Below, one piece after another: positions 10,236 to 22,846 of a stretch of 64,000 bases of DNA. Made by a program: the position numbers and the translations under genes. Every line of letters begins with the position of its first letter. Within the stretch, counting starts at the first letter, position 1. Below the pieces are notes generated by a model. It was not told the DNA's origin. It did no database searches and was given only the letters and a program-made list of their open reading frames with translations. The DNA comes from Leptoclinus maculatus (taxonomy: Eukaryota > Chordata > Actinopteri > Perciformes > Stichaeidae): positions 316,001-380,000 of the forward strand of contig JAVDOI010000017.1 in the NCBI GenBank assembly GCA_032191485.1, given 5' to 3'.

Positions 10236-12257
10236 AGCACAACCCCCGGCTACCCAGAGGCGGAGACAAGAATCCAAGCTGAAACAGCTGAAACAGCTTG
10301 GATTCTTCCATATGACAAGTACTTCACTGTCACATCACTGGTATACAGAGGAACAACAGATTTGGCAGCTGTACCCCAAAGACAGAAAACATCAGTAACA
10401 TCTGCAGACATTTTTCATACTATACCTACATTTGATAGGTAGAAATAAGGTATACAATCTATGAATTTTCCCTTTAAAATTTAGATATTTAATCAAAGTC
10501 AGTTTTTTTCTACACGTCTCATTAACAATTCTAGCAAAAAATAAACCATTTCTCTCATCAGCTGGAAAGCAATGAATGACTTGGCAAAGACCAACAGTCA
10601 TGTGACTGAACTGCAGCCTGCTGAACAAAGAAGAGAGGACAGCAGCAAAGGGAGTTTCTCCATCGTACGGACAAGTATGGACTTGTGTACTTTTGGAGTC
10701 TGGACTCCAAGTCTAGAGAACGCAGTACGGACAAGTACGCATATTGAGAAAGGCATATGGGCTTTCACCCTAAATTTAACAACCAGATTTTGTCACTACG
10801 TCCTTAAGCTTTGTTGTCAAACTTTACAACTGTTCTCTTCTCTGGTGCCTCCACCTCCAGTCTTCATCATATTGCCCAGCCCTGCTCCTTCCCAAGTTAT
10901 AATTAGGAGATACTTGGTCATTATTATGAGAAGGTTTCTCATTATTATAACTGACAGGATCTTTATTATTTCCATCACAGTGGGCTTCAGTAGGCATTGA
11001 GAAGTGCAATTCAATGTTGCAATAACAATAAATGAAACCTTGAACTTTAATTTTGTCCATGCATTTATTTTCCCCTATCAAACACAGTACTTGGACAAGT
11101 CCCCATTCCCATTACTAAAAGTGCTCTATGCTAACATACGTATTAGTTGCTAGTGTCACTATTACCATGACTATTTATATTAGAGCTACTGCATCCACTG
11201 TACTGTGGAGCTGAAAATATGAAGATTAAAAAGACATTTGTAAAAAGAACGCAACACATTTCCCAGCATCAACATTTTATTCAACTAAGAAAAGGGACCA
11301 TTGGCCCCATTACCAGTCTGACTGTAGGTGTGTGTTGGACAAAATTCTGGTTTGCATCCAAAACAATTTACAATCAACATCATTCACACTACAAAAATGG
11401 ACACATTGTCAATATTTACAGAATGTAAGATCCATGCTGCTTTCAATTAAGTCGTAATTCTGTCACTTTCCACACAGTGACACATATTTCACCTCCCTTC
11501 CCTCCTGAGTGATGAGTCATTTAAAGCCTTCATGTTACTGGGTTAGTGAGTGTCCTTAAGTTGCGTTAATCAGCCCTAAAAGGGTTTTGTTGGTTTAAAC
11601 CTGGAAGTGTTTCTGACGGCTCATGTTACATGCTTTACTGCAACAGGGGAGTTCTCTTATAAACAAGGTTGTCTTTAATTTGGGCTGTGTCTTCGCAGTG
11701 ATTGGTCAGAGGGTTTATCTACTGGATCCCAATGAAATCCTCCAGGTCTATTAAATATGACATTGATAGAAATCTTCAGCTAATGAATTCCTGTTCACAC
11801 TGTCTACTGCCCACTAGAGGAGAGAACACAGCAACTGATGGAAACACCACGGAACAGGAGTGGTAGCAGTGAGCTTTGAAAACATGTTCAGTCTATATAC
11901 ATTTATTTTACAAAGAAAAAAACTGTTATTTTCACTTTGTTGTGTTTTTAATGAATTATGTTTCTTTTTCTATACTGCACTCTGGGGCACCGCAGTGGAA
12001 GCTTTTCAAATTGGACACATAGAAGCTTTAAAGCTTACTCATCAACTCAAACCGATCTGGAAATAGAACCAAAATATGAAATAAATATCAGGAACTTTCT
12101 TTTTAACACATATCATTTTGGCAGCATGAACGTCAGCTGTTCAGCAGCGATTATTAGAGAATGGAGGTTTGAGTTAGCTTGCAGCGCCACCAGAGAGGGT
12201 TTAGCATCGAGGCTGTTTTCTCACACAGAAATCCACGGCAGTCACTCCATCCTGAGA
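10236..12257. other. region downstream of dpm2, includes its probable 3' UTR
   Basis: The dpm2 3' untranslated region should extend leftward from 12257. The nearest AATAAA on the minus strand is at 11907-11902, about 350 nt past the stop codon, and is the best candidate poly(A) signal. The remaining sequence down to 10236 is AT-rich and has no gene that I can support. Confidence 0.5.
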
Positions 12258-14304
12258 TCAGTCCACTTTCCTTGGCTTGCGGTTCTTCCACATGATAACT
12301 GCAGTGAAGGCCCCTGTAGAGATGAGAGCAGTTTTGACTTCAACAGAGACAGACACACATCGTCACACCGCCTTTCATTGTATATGTAGAGCTTGAGAGG
12401 GGTTGTCTGTGGAGTGCATATTTCAATGAGAGTGTGCTTTGTTTTTAGAATGCAGACAGTCTACTCACCGATACAGAGCAGCAGTATTACTGCTGCAATG
12501 CCAGGCACAATCACAGAGTACTCTCGAGGAAGAAAATACTTGTGCAGTACGTGATCAGTGTCCACGAAAGGCTGGAGAAGGACCAAATAGCACATAATGT
12601 ATGTCATTTTCAACATTTTCTTTTGTGAAAATGAGATATAACTGCAGGGGTTGCTTAAGTGATTTTGACTGAACAATGTATTCAAGGGAACAAGCAACAG
12701 GCTGTTTGATAAACATGGTTAAAGGTGTGAAACACAAGGCTTCTGTTGAAATAAGGGTCTCTGACTGGGATTTTAGGGACACAAACAGAACCTACCAGGA
12801 TGATGACCCAGACAGAGTAGTATGTAAACAGCAGGAGGCTGAAGACAACAAGACTCGTGCCAACAGCTTGATCCACTCCTGTAGCCTGAAAATAAAAAGT
12901 AGCTAACTGAGCAGAAAGCATTATATGACGCACTCATGACCACAATCCCAACCAAATGATGACACACCCAGATGAACTTGAATGAATTTGGGGTAATGGT
13001 TTTTAGGGCTGCAGCTAACGATTTATTTCATTATTGATTAATCTTCCGACTATTTCCAAGATCCATCGTTTGTTCTAAAAAATGTCAGGATAGTGAAAAA
13101 TGTTCATCCTAGTTTCTCAAAGTTGCAAATGTCTTGTTTTGTCAGTCCAAACCACAAAAATATTGAATTTAATATGATGTAAAACAGAGAAAAGCAGGAA
13201 ATCGTTGAGGCTGAAAACATTCTCTGCCATCTTTGCATAAAATAATGACTTTAAATGAAGAGTTAACAAAATGTATTTTGTCCATCGACTAATCATTTAG
13301 TTGACTAATTGTTGCAGCTCTCGTTGTTTTCTCAGACTTTATGATATCCCACAGAGGATACACAAGCTGATCCTCCAGATCTCTGTCCGTTAACTGGACC
13401 GGTTCCTCCTTGTACAAACAAAGCTTGAGCAACAACTCCGTGTGTCACAGAGTAGAGGAATAAAGGGCTTAGAAACATCATCTGCTTCTGTTTGAAAAGT
13501 ACAAGTGTCTGGGCAGGTGGACTGAAAAACATCTGTATCCCCCTTCACCATGATGTCCTAAACAAAACAGAAACTAAACCTTTCAAGTTCACAGCAAACA
13601 CGCCATTTAATGAAGGTGCTAAATAGTCAATTCATTGGAATTGTGTTGAGAATTGAGCAATAATCGCTCTCTAGTATAAGTCCAGATCCAGATCCAGATC
13701 CAGATCCAGATCCAGATCCCTCCAGTCCTGTCTTTACTGAGACCTGGTCTGACAGCGCTCATACTGTACCAGACTCCATTCAAATATCTGTCAATGGTCT
13801 GTTGGTTTATATAGATCCATGTCGCACAACATCAGATACATTTGGTTTATGAATAAATAATGGAGCATTGTAAATTCGGCGTGTAAAATGAAGGTAAGCC
13901 ATCAAACCATTTCATTAAAACCTATTAGTTTCCACAAATGATTGTCGCAGGAACATTTGTGGAAAAGCTGTTTAAGAGCTGAAATAATCGTCTTTAGTAG
14001 CTGTTTACAGGCTTTGTAACGTACATGTGCAAGTCAGTATTAAACTGCCTGAAACGTTACACTAAACCGGAGACGAAAAGCTAACGTTAAATAGAATCGC
14101 TTACGTTGTGCGCTAACGTGAACGTGTCTATGTTCGTCATAACCGTGAAGATAAGCTAACGCTAGTAACTACGCGCTAGCTGGGGAAGCTTCTTTATCGG
14201 ATGAACTGCCCAACATGTTCAGCCTGCAATTGTACGAGTTATAGCTTCAAAGAGCCGCCATGAATCTATTTGTTTAAGTTTAAGCAGCTTATCTCTCTCA
14301 CCAT
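12258..14304 (-). CDS. dpm2: dolichol-phosphate mannosyltransferase subunit 2
   Basis: DPM2 is the small membrane subunit that stabilises the dolichol-phosphate-mannose synthase complex (DPM1/DPM2/DPM3) in the ER; its product feeds N-glycosylation and GPI-anchor synthesis. Coding exons on the minus strand are 12885-12796 (90 bp), 12571-12469 (103 bp) and 12313-12258 (56 bp), each with AG acceptors and GT donors, plus an initiator exon. The coding sequence starts in phase 0 just after ATG, so exon 1 supplies only the start codon. The best candidate is ATG at 14304-14302, followed by the donor GTGAGAG; a weaker one is 13551-13549. The protein is 83 residues (human 84), with two membrane helices and the conserved HKYFLPREY block between them. 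Introns carry a MITE (13005-13321) and a microsatellite. The body is certain; the position of exon 1 is less so. Confidence 0.95.
13005..13321. mobile_element. hAT-like MITE in dpm2 intron 1
   Basis: The ends are imperfect inverted repeats: agggctgcagctaacga at the left and, on the other strand, agagctgcaacaattag at the right. Terminal GGGCTGCAACTAACGA-type sequences with an AT-rich interior are a widespread fish MITE, recognised from memory. No clear 8-bp target duplication was found. Confidence 0.7.
13681..13719. repeat. (CCAGAT)n hexanucleotide microsatellite
   Basis: About six perfect head-to-tail copies of a CCAGAT unit lie within dpm2 intron 1. Confidence 0.95.
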
Positions 14305-14445
14305 TTCTGTTTGCTGACGTTTCCTGCTGTTCTTCTTCCTGTTGACAAATCCGGCTGACAAGACGCATCTGAGAGCCTCTGCTGCCCCCTACCGGTGGAC
14401 CTGCAAAACACACAAGATAATGACGCTACTGCAACTTCATGTACC

Positions 14446-14608
14446 GAATCAGAACCAGAATCAGAACCAGAATCAGAATCAGAATCAGAACCAGAATCAG
14501 AACCAGAATCAGAATCAGAACCAGAACCAGAACCAGAACCAGAATCAGAACCAGAACCAGAACCAGAACCAGAATCTGAATCAGAATCAGAACCAGAACC
14601 AGAATCAG
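14446..14608. repeat. (CAGAAT/CAGAAC)n hexanucleotide array
   Basis: About 27 hexamer units alternate between CAGAAC and CAGAAT. The repeat keeps all frames open on both strands, which produces long spurious ORFs rich in Asn-Gln, Glu-Pro-Glu-Ser or Asp-Ser. It lies just upstream of dpm2. Confidence 0.95.
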
Positions 14609-15061
14609 GACCGTTTATTTGCCATGGTATGTTGCACATACAAGGAATTTGACATGACGGGTGGTGCATAACATTAAACAATCAACACAGTGCAAAAAAT
14701 AGAAACATATTAAAACGTACAATAACACATAAAATATAGTGCACAAACAAACAGATAACAGTACTATAAACAAGTATAATGTAATGTATAGGCCTATGTA
14801 TGGATTTTAAATCTTGTTTTTCTGTTACACCTACTTTGCATGATTGATTCATAATCTGATATTTTAAGTACAAACAGCATCAGTTACAGCATATCCACGT
14901 AATAGTCATCATAATAAACTATTTATGTAGCATCTTTAAACTGTTACAAAGTCCTTAGCAATAGTAAACAACATATTTGAGATACAACTAAAAACATAAT
15001 GAAACACAGAGAGTAAAACAAACTAAAATATCCCAAAACATAAATAAAATCACAGAAAAGC

Positions 15062-16080
15062 AATTTTCTATTTTTTTTTTTTTTTAAAGAGATTTAAAAG
15101 ATAGCACAGAGTTTGCATCCAGACCTCCTCAGGCAGGTCATCCCACAGTGTAGGAGCCCTGAGTGCAAAGGCTCTATCAACGTTGTATAAAACTCTTAGA
15201 ACAACAAGGTACGACGCATCTGAAGATCTTAGGGTGCAGGAAGGGATATAAGGCAATAAAATATCTTAAAGATATTTGGGGCGAGGCCTCTCAGGACTCT
15301 GTAAGTAATCAATAACATAAATTAAAATAAACATAAATAAATGATAAAAATTCTAAAAGCAACTGGTAGCCAGCGGCAGCCGGGATCTGTGAAATGTGGT
15401 CATGTTTCCTAATCCGAGACAAAATTGTGGTAGCAGTTTTGGATGGGCTGAAGGCGAAAAAGGGATTTTTTGTTGTTGAGACAATTGCAGTCATCGTAGT
15501 TAAGAAGCCGTGGATAACAGTGTCAAGATTTCTGGGAGAAGGAAATTGTCTAATCCTTGAAATGTTTCTGAGATGATGAAAGCAGGATTGAACTATTGAT
15601 TTAAGATGTTTGTTCAAGCTGAGGATTTGATCTAAACATTTTCATTGGGCCAGAGTGCCAAGACTGTTTGATATTTAAGTGTTTGCACCATCTTGACCTA
15701 TGACCAATATTTCTCTCTTATCAGCATTAAACTGCAGGACATTTTGTAACATCCACATACAGATATCATGAAGGCAGTTTTGCTGGTTGACAGTGTTCTG
15801 ATAGTTCTTTGCAGGGTCACAGCTTAGATAGATCATCTGAGTATCATCAGCGTAAACATTTAATTTGATTTGAAGTCTGCGTGACCTAGAGGGAGCATGT
15901 AAGAGAACTGGACCCAGCATCAATCCTTGGGGCACCACTGTGAACACCTGTTGCAACTGACCTGTCATCACTGATACCAACGCAGGAACGAGTGTCTTTT
16001 AGGTATGACCTAAACCATTGTAGAGCAGTCTCGCCAATACCGTCCAAAAGGATACAAAATGGAGTAATGGCCAGCATCAG
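15062..16080 (-). mobile_element. decayed LINE, RT palm to C-terminus (L2/Rex1-like)
   Basis: On the minus strand the pieces run in the expected order. GIGETALQWFRSYL lies near 16030 and a degenerate VPQG...LGPVLL near 15925. The catalytic YADDTQ lies near 15855 and an ADKREILVIG block near 15720. A thumb segment (QSCFHHLRNISRIRQF) lies near 15580 and a C-terminal DRAFALRAPTLWDDLPEEV near 15165. Several frames are needed, and the SRLDYCN motif has been lost. The fragment is 5'-truncated. An A-rich run (t-run on the plus strand) near 15070-15086 may mark its 3' tail. Confidence 0.85.
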
Positions 16081-17554
16081 CTGATAGCAATAAGACCTTT
16101 AAGACCTTAAGAATAGTAAGTTCAGTGTTTTTCTCTAAAACCAGATAAAATCTTTTCTTTGTCAGCTAAAATCTTAGCTAAAAATGGGAGCTTTGAAGAA
16201 AAGAAGAGTTGGCCATTTTAAAAGTCGTTAAACGGAGCTGTTTAAAAAAACAAAACAGGAAACCCGTTAGCCGTATTCGACCAATCACTGTACACCACTG
16301 TCACTCATGGTTGCTCTTGTGCTGAGAAAGTACTGTTGAAAGATCGTAGAACAGTATGAAAGCATAAAAGTATAACATATAACCTGCAACCTTTTTGAGT
16401 TCAAAGTATAACCATCACAACATTACACTTTTTATAACCATCATAATATAACTTGTTTTATTCTATGATAGATGTGATTTAACATATACACTGTTTAGAG
16501 TTAGACACTGTGTAACATAGTCACTTGAGCCTTATATAGTGCTTCTGGTTCTAACAGGATCAAACCAGTTACATTCTGTGTCAGCTCAAAAAGGAGGAGG
16601 ACTCATGTGTGAGTGACTCGTGAACCTGAAGGAGGTGCTAGCCTTAGATCAGCAGAAAAAGCAGCAGAAAAACTGTGAGATTTGGGCTTCTCCCCCAACT
16701 AGAGAATGGCATAGACTTCTTACCCACTCTAAAGGGAACAGAAGACCCTTTAGGGGTCTTACCCCCTCAGAGATGGGTAAAAGAAGACCCTTTTTCTGTC
16801 TTACCCCTCAGAGACGAGGAATAGAAGACGCTTTTGCTATCATAGGAGAGATAGACCCCCCAAAAAGTAGGAATGTTAGAGAGCTGACTGAGAGCCTGCA
16901 CTGACAGGAGAACAGCAGCGCAGAGCAGAGAGAAGTAAAAGGGGGGGGGGGGGGGGGGGCAAATAGCAAAATCAGTGAAAGTTGATAAAGAGGAGAACTT
17001 ATTGTAGCACCCCGTTGCCACATAGACCCGGTTCAAAACACCGTAAAGGCACGTACACACAAGAGGCAGTGTTGTGAAAATATCAATCTTTTATTGGTAC
17101 AAATATAACTATGTGGTGTAACCAGTGACAGCTGGTTTAGCGGGCGGGAGGAGTTCACAGATCATGTGCCCAGATAGGCACCACAAACAATTTAAAGCAA
17201 AAGAAACAAAACAAAAGACCAAGGCAGCGTCCCATAACTAGAAAATAAATGAAAACGAAAACATAATTAATCACAAATAACTGCCAATAAACAGAAAACA
17301 AACCCAAAAGAAACCACCTCAACCCACCGACTGTTCAGCAACCCAGCCACCCCCACTTGGATTCCCCCCCAGCTACCATTGGTTGCACTGCTCAGGAAGC
17401 TCTAAAACTCTGAACATTAAACTCTTTGAAGAGTCCTGGTGGTTCCAAACCTCTTCCTTTTCACAATGATTGAGGCCACTGTGCTCCTAGGAACCCCTGA
17501 CGCCCTGATCTATGCTGCGCCACAATGTTATTGAGGTCTACAGAGAGTTCCTTA
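16081..17554. other. intergenic stretch with a 19-nt G run
   Basis: No gene is recognised. A homopolymer of 19 G lies at 16941-16959, next to short duplicated segments resembling agacccttttaggggtctta near 16740-16800. Short ORFs here are frame accidents. Confidence 0.5.
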
Positions 17555-18253
17555 GGCCCAATCCCAATGTCCTCCCTTACGGACTCACGGACTTTGAGGC
17601 GCGCTCCCGCGAAGTCCGTGAGGGTTTAGGGATGTCCCACTGTCAAAACGTCAAGTGTTTGAGGGCTCTCTGGCAGACATGTTGAGCCCTTTATGAACCC
17701 TTTCCGTAAGTCAGTATAGTATGCTGACTTAGCCTAAGGGAATTACCCACAAATCATTGCAATGTGACGTTAAACACGGGGTTACCAGTGGACGCATGGA
17801 GACGTAAAGAAAAAGGTAAACAAAGAGGACGGATCACGTGTGTTCAGCCTGGAGTATTACATTTACACAGAAACATTAAGGGTTAAAGATGGAACAAAAA
17901 ATAAACTTGAAATCAGAAGATATTTATTCATCAAATATTTTATTTTGTCATTGAAGCTGTTTTGACAAAAACGAGTAAATAGATTATATGAAATTACCTC
18001 AGCTTGTGAGGAAAGAGCCTGAAGACGTTCAAATCAGGGAGTACAAAGTATAAAATAAATACCTACAATTACACATCATATTTTTGGTCGTTTTCATGGT
18101 AACGTGATATGTTGCAGCAAAGTGCTGTCCCATTCCTATTTCCACCATCTCAAGCCCTCACAGTCTCTCACACTCACCCACTTACCAGGTGACGTCAATT
18201 AAGTCCTTGAGGGTTCGGGGCTTAGGGTTTAGGGGGGACATTGGGATTTGGCC
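17555..18253. mobile_element. 699-bp MITE with ggccnaatcccaatgtcc ends
   Basis: The left end ggcccaatcccaatgtcc (17555) and the reverse complement of the right end, ggccaaatcccaatgtcc (18253), differ at one position in 18. Subterminal sequences also mirror each other loosely (ggactcacggactt against blocks near 18160-18220). There is no ORF. No convincing target-site duplication was found, so the superfamily is open. Confidence 0.7.
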
Positions 18254-21200
18254 CTCGACTTCATGGCCTTTCTAAACTATGTCCAATCAATTCAATTTGC
18301 CCCAGGGGCGCTCCAATCAGGTTCTAGACACATCTCAAGGAGCATTTAAGCAGACAGGAAGCACCTGACCACAATTTGGAGTAAACAAGAGATTTCAGCT
18401 TTTAACATTTTTATAAATTTGCAAACATTTCTAAAAAGCTGTTTTCACTTTATCATAAATAGTAATTACGTGTAGATTGATGGGGGGGGGGGGGGGAATG
18501 GCCATTTTATCTAATTACATTTACAACAGAATACAGTGCAAAAATGACCAATGACTAACTCCACATCAAATACAGAATGATGATGATTCCAGTCTTTACC
18601 ATTTTATTTCTCATGCATGTTTGTGCAAATCATAATTCATTGCTCCTCAACACTCACATTACGGTTATTAATAGGATGTACTTCTTAACTCTTGATGTGA
18701 CTTTTACATGTATTTCCCAGCATTTTAATACAAAGAGAGAAAACATTTGTATCTATTTTTTTTAAATCATCCATTCACATGACAACACAAGTAAGGACAA
18801 AAAGGTGTTTACGTAATGTATTCATGCTAAGAGAAGTTTTATATGAATATATTATAATTCTACTAATTTGACAAGTGTAGATCCAATTTGATAAGCCTCA
18901 TTTGAATTCAATAATCTTAAAAGTAGTGTCTATATTCTCTCCATCAAGAAAGCCTACATATGCAAATGAAATCTGAATCACAGCCACAAATGCAATATAA
19001 TCCCAATCTAATTATGCAAAGATGTGTGTATTTTCAAATTACCAGGAAGGAAAAAAATATTTTTACCGCATGCAAAAAATATTTTGTTGATTGTTACTAA
19101 TAAAGTCACAGGTTACACATCTTCAGGTACAAAGAAAATATTTTTTAGAAATATTGAAAAAACAAATCACCAACACACCCTCCAATAATATCCCATCTTA
19201 CCATACAATATCAACTATATATATACTTTGACATATAATTACGTACACATCTGCAGACCAATACTGGTATCAGATATCGGTCCGATACGGATTCAAATAG
19301 CTGGATTGGGTATCAGTGACAATGGGGCCAATCTGGCATCAGATACAATTACTTTAATAAATAACAATTCAGTATATTGATATCTATGTATATATTTGTT
19401 ACATCTTAACAAATTTAAGAAAACAAGGTTTAAATCAGGCCTGATGTTGCCTTACACATAAAGATTGATCCCAGTCTCTTCCTCACCGTGAGGCATACAG
19501 CTTATTGATTAAACACTGGTATTGGATCACTACTCTGTATCGGTCGATATCCAAAGACCAGGTTCCGCTATCGGGATCCATATCACTGCATCCCTAGTAT
19601 TTACCCAGTAGAGGGCTTGGTGGAGCAGAGCAAAGATAAAAATGTCAGTCGAACATGCATGTCCTGCATGCTTGTGGTGGCACATTCACACATAACATGA
19701 ACAAAGAAATGAACATACACACACTGCAGAATGAGTCCTGTGTGGTGAGCCTCTTTACTGTCAGTCCTGGTTCAATAGGGGCTTTGTGCTGCTGCAGCTG
19801 TGGGACTGACCTCACTACAGCCGACTTACAGTATCATTGTTAGCTCTATACACAAAGTGACACACAAACGATTCAACTATTGCAGTTCACTGCAGCACCC
19901 TCACAAAACAAAATAATGTCAAAATAAAGAGTTCTAATTGAAGTTAGGTACCTTAAAGCTGCACTCTTCTTAAAATATGAATGGATGAAAATACAGTATG
20001 TGCATTGTTAAATTGGTCACCCACAGCAAATTGTCACCAACTCTGCAGTTCCCATCAGCCCTGCAGAGCTTTTTAGTCTCTTTAAGCTCATTGTTTTGGT
20101 TTTCAGACCCACAGACTCTGCTCTCATCAACCCAATTTCAAGCAGCAATGATAAACTGTTCAGCAGCAAACAGAAGACAAACACAGTTAGAGACTAGCTG
20201 GTGAACATAGAGGAGCATTTAGCAGCTAAAGAGAGTTGGTGGAGACCAAAAACAGAGCTAAAAGAGAGAGAATATTGGCGGTCAGAAACACAAATTAAAT
20301 GAAAGCTGTTGTTGCTCTCTGTCTGCTGGATGTGTAAATAGTCAACTGTTTGACAACTTTTAAATGTCTTCTGCTGCTAAAAGCATTAATGCAGTTCTAA
20401 GTAACTTTTCTAGGCAGCCTGCCGTAATGTAAACTCAGCTAATCTGTGTGTACACCGATGTGTGGCAGTTAATCTGTCCAAAGTTTGAAAGAGTCTGTGG
20501 TGAGCATGCAAGTATATCACCAGAAAATCGTACTTTCCTGATTAGTTTAAAAGAGCATTTAAATTCAAAGTAATTATTAAGTGCAGAGAATGGACGGCTA
20601 CATATGGCCAGCCATATGAATACAGGCGTTGTGTCATAAGAGCAGCCTTTGACAGATTCACCAAATTACATTTGCACTTTAACAAGAGCATTGAAATGAA
20701 ACAAAAACGGTCATATGTCATTTTAGACAACTGTGCAATCTCCATTTCCTTTCAGTGGTTTTAAACAATCCTCAGAGAGTGAACATGTTGCAAAATAGTA
20801 TCTTAAGTATGTATATACAGCGATCACATGGCATCAAAATCTAAAAAGAGGATAAAAGCTGATGTTTCAGTTGCAGACTGATTTTGTCTCAGTCTGTCTC
20901 GAGGACGTGTGCCCTCAAAAAGAGACTTTTATGGCTCTTGTGCTGCATTTGGAAGGTTCTCATCAACTCCTAAAGCCTTGAAATGATGACATGATAAAAT
21001 CAAATGAAACCATATTTGACCTGTATGGACATCAATCAACGGTAAATCTATCAGTGGACCAGTGAAAAATCAAAAACACATTTGTTATTAGCTCCAGCAT
21101 GGAGCTAATTACATGTTTTTATACATTATGATAGAGAAATCAAAGTTATATGGATATCAACTGTTTGCAGTCGTCCTTCTTGTTTTAAAGTGGGTATCAT

Positions 21201-22846
21201 GGTCCGTCCTGTATTTTGCATGCTAATCAGGTGGTTCTTCCTAGTGATAAACTCAGAAATGTTCAGTTTTACGAGTTGACAAGGCCCTTCTGAACGCACC
21301 ATTATTTCAGTGTTGCACTACAATTACCACCATGTAGTGGTTTTCAGGGTATTGTTCAAGTAATTTGTGCACTAAGCACTGGTCAAAGTTTCACTGGGTG
21401 TGTTTCAGACTGGTCCCTTGTTCAGTAATGCAGGTCCCTGTATGGTAAACAGGTTACTGCATAAGTCAGTGATATATTCAAAGATGATTTGTCTGTGTTT
21501 TCACTTCATTAAAGACAATTTTAACCTTTTGTGCACCTAAAATGTCGTATTCAGCGTTAAGATGTACTTAGCTCCACCCTCTTATGTCACTTCTGATTGC
21601 AATATATATATATATATATATATACAGTAAATATATACAAACAGTAAACACTGCCTGACCTTGATCACCCTTGGCTGTTTTTGGACCTCAGTAAACAAGA
21701 ACTTTGACCTGACTGAAGCTCGTTGTGTTTCTGAGCCATTACAGCATCAAATCTTTTTACAAAACATTTTGCAAATTTTCTGTAGAAATCATCTGGCTCA
21801 CTGGACGAGGCTGGCTTGACCCACACCCAATGAAGAGGAAGTTATTTTCGCATTACAGTAAATCCTCAAATAAAATCCGGTGCTTAGATTACAGCCTAGA
21901 GAAACAGAAGACAAACGAAACCACTGGTATCTGTACATTATTTCGTGGCTCTGAGTTTCTCCTTTCAACAGAAATACTCTCACTAGTCTCAGGTGGGAAG
22001 AAGCTTTTGACATGAAAATTGAATTTCACATGAATGCTCTCAAACTAAAAATGTATGTACATGAACATGTACAATATTAACATTCCAACAAATGTTTTAC
22101 GTATGTAAAAGATAACATTGTTTCACAATCAAAATCTGAATTCCTCCCACAGAAAACTTATTAGTGTTCATTTTCAACTGCATTAGGCACCTTGGCCTTC
22201 ATGGCAGCTTCCACAGCTGGCCAGTATTGCTATAATGCAGCACGGCAAATGTATACAAATATAAGGACAACTGAAATGAATGTAATGTGACTGCAATTGA
22301 AGTTTCCCATCTGGGATAATAAAGTGAATGAAGTGAACTGAACTGAATGACCACACAATATCAATATGAAGGAGTCAATTCAGTCCTTTTAGGCACCTCA
22401 AATTCCTGCTGTTAAAGTAACTTGTCATTAATTGCTTATTTGTGTACATAAATTAGGTCGAAGCATTCCCCTAGCTGTGTTTTAATGTAACACACATACG
22501 TAGAGGACATGTTAAATCTGCACCAACAGCTAACAACAAGAACTGTGAAATAACAAGGCAACCGGAAGCAGATCAGAATATTACGTAAATGTCCTTAAAA
22601 GATAAAATAATATAGAAATAAAGGCCTGTTTTTTTCTTAATTTGAGGTAAAAGAAAAAGAAAAGAAAAAAAGCAGTGTCCACTATTTGAGAAAATACATT
22701 AATCATACGTTACAGATCTCCCATCACCTGACTAAATATAGTATAAAAGTTCCATATCCATGTCATAGTAGTCTTAGTCCAAGCCATGTGCACTGAAGAC
22801 AAGTATGCACATACAGTCTCAGACATTCGATGTGTTAATGTATCCC
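18254..22846. other. region downstream of fam102a, includes its 3' UTR
   Basis: No coding sequence is supported. The fam102a 3' UTR must extend leftward from 22846; a weak ATTAAA signal on the minus strand lies at 22486-22481. Other content: a G run (18482-18496), an hAT-like remnant (19254-19597), a TA repeat (about 21602-21624) and, near 22300-22335, a short sequence resembling a LINE 3' tail (tttcccatctgggataataa). Confidence 0.5.
19254..19597. mobile_element. hAT-like non-autonomous remnant (GATACCGATA-rich)
   Basis: The segment is dense in variants of the motif ggtatcgg/ccgatac and ends in atcactgcatccctag, whose complement CTAGGGATGCA is the usual terminus of a common fish hAT-derived repeat. 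The left boundary is approximate. Confidence 0.55.

Noticed and set aside
10660..11115. Possible transposon bounded by gtacggacaagta and acttggacaagtcc
   Set aside because: The ends do not form an inverted repeat of useful length and no target duplication was found.
14298..14681. ORFs of Asp-Ser, Asn-Gln or Glu-Pro repeats on both strands
   Set aside because: All are readings of one CAGAAT/CAGAAC hexamer array that is open in every frame.
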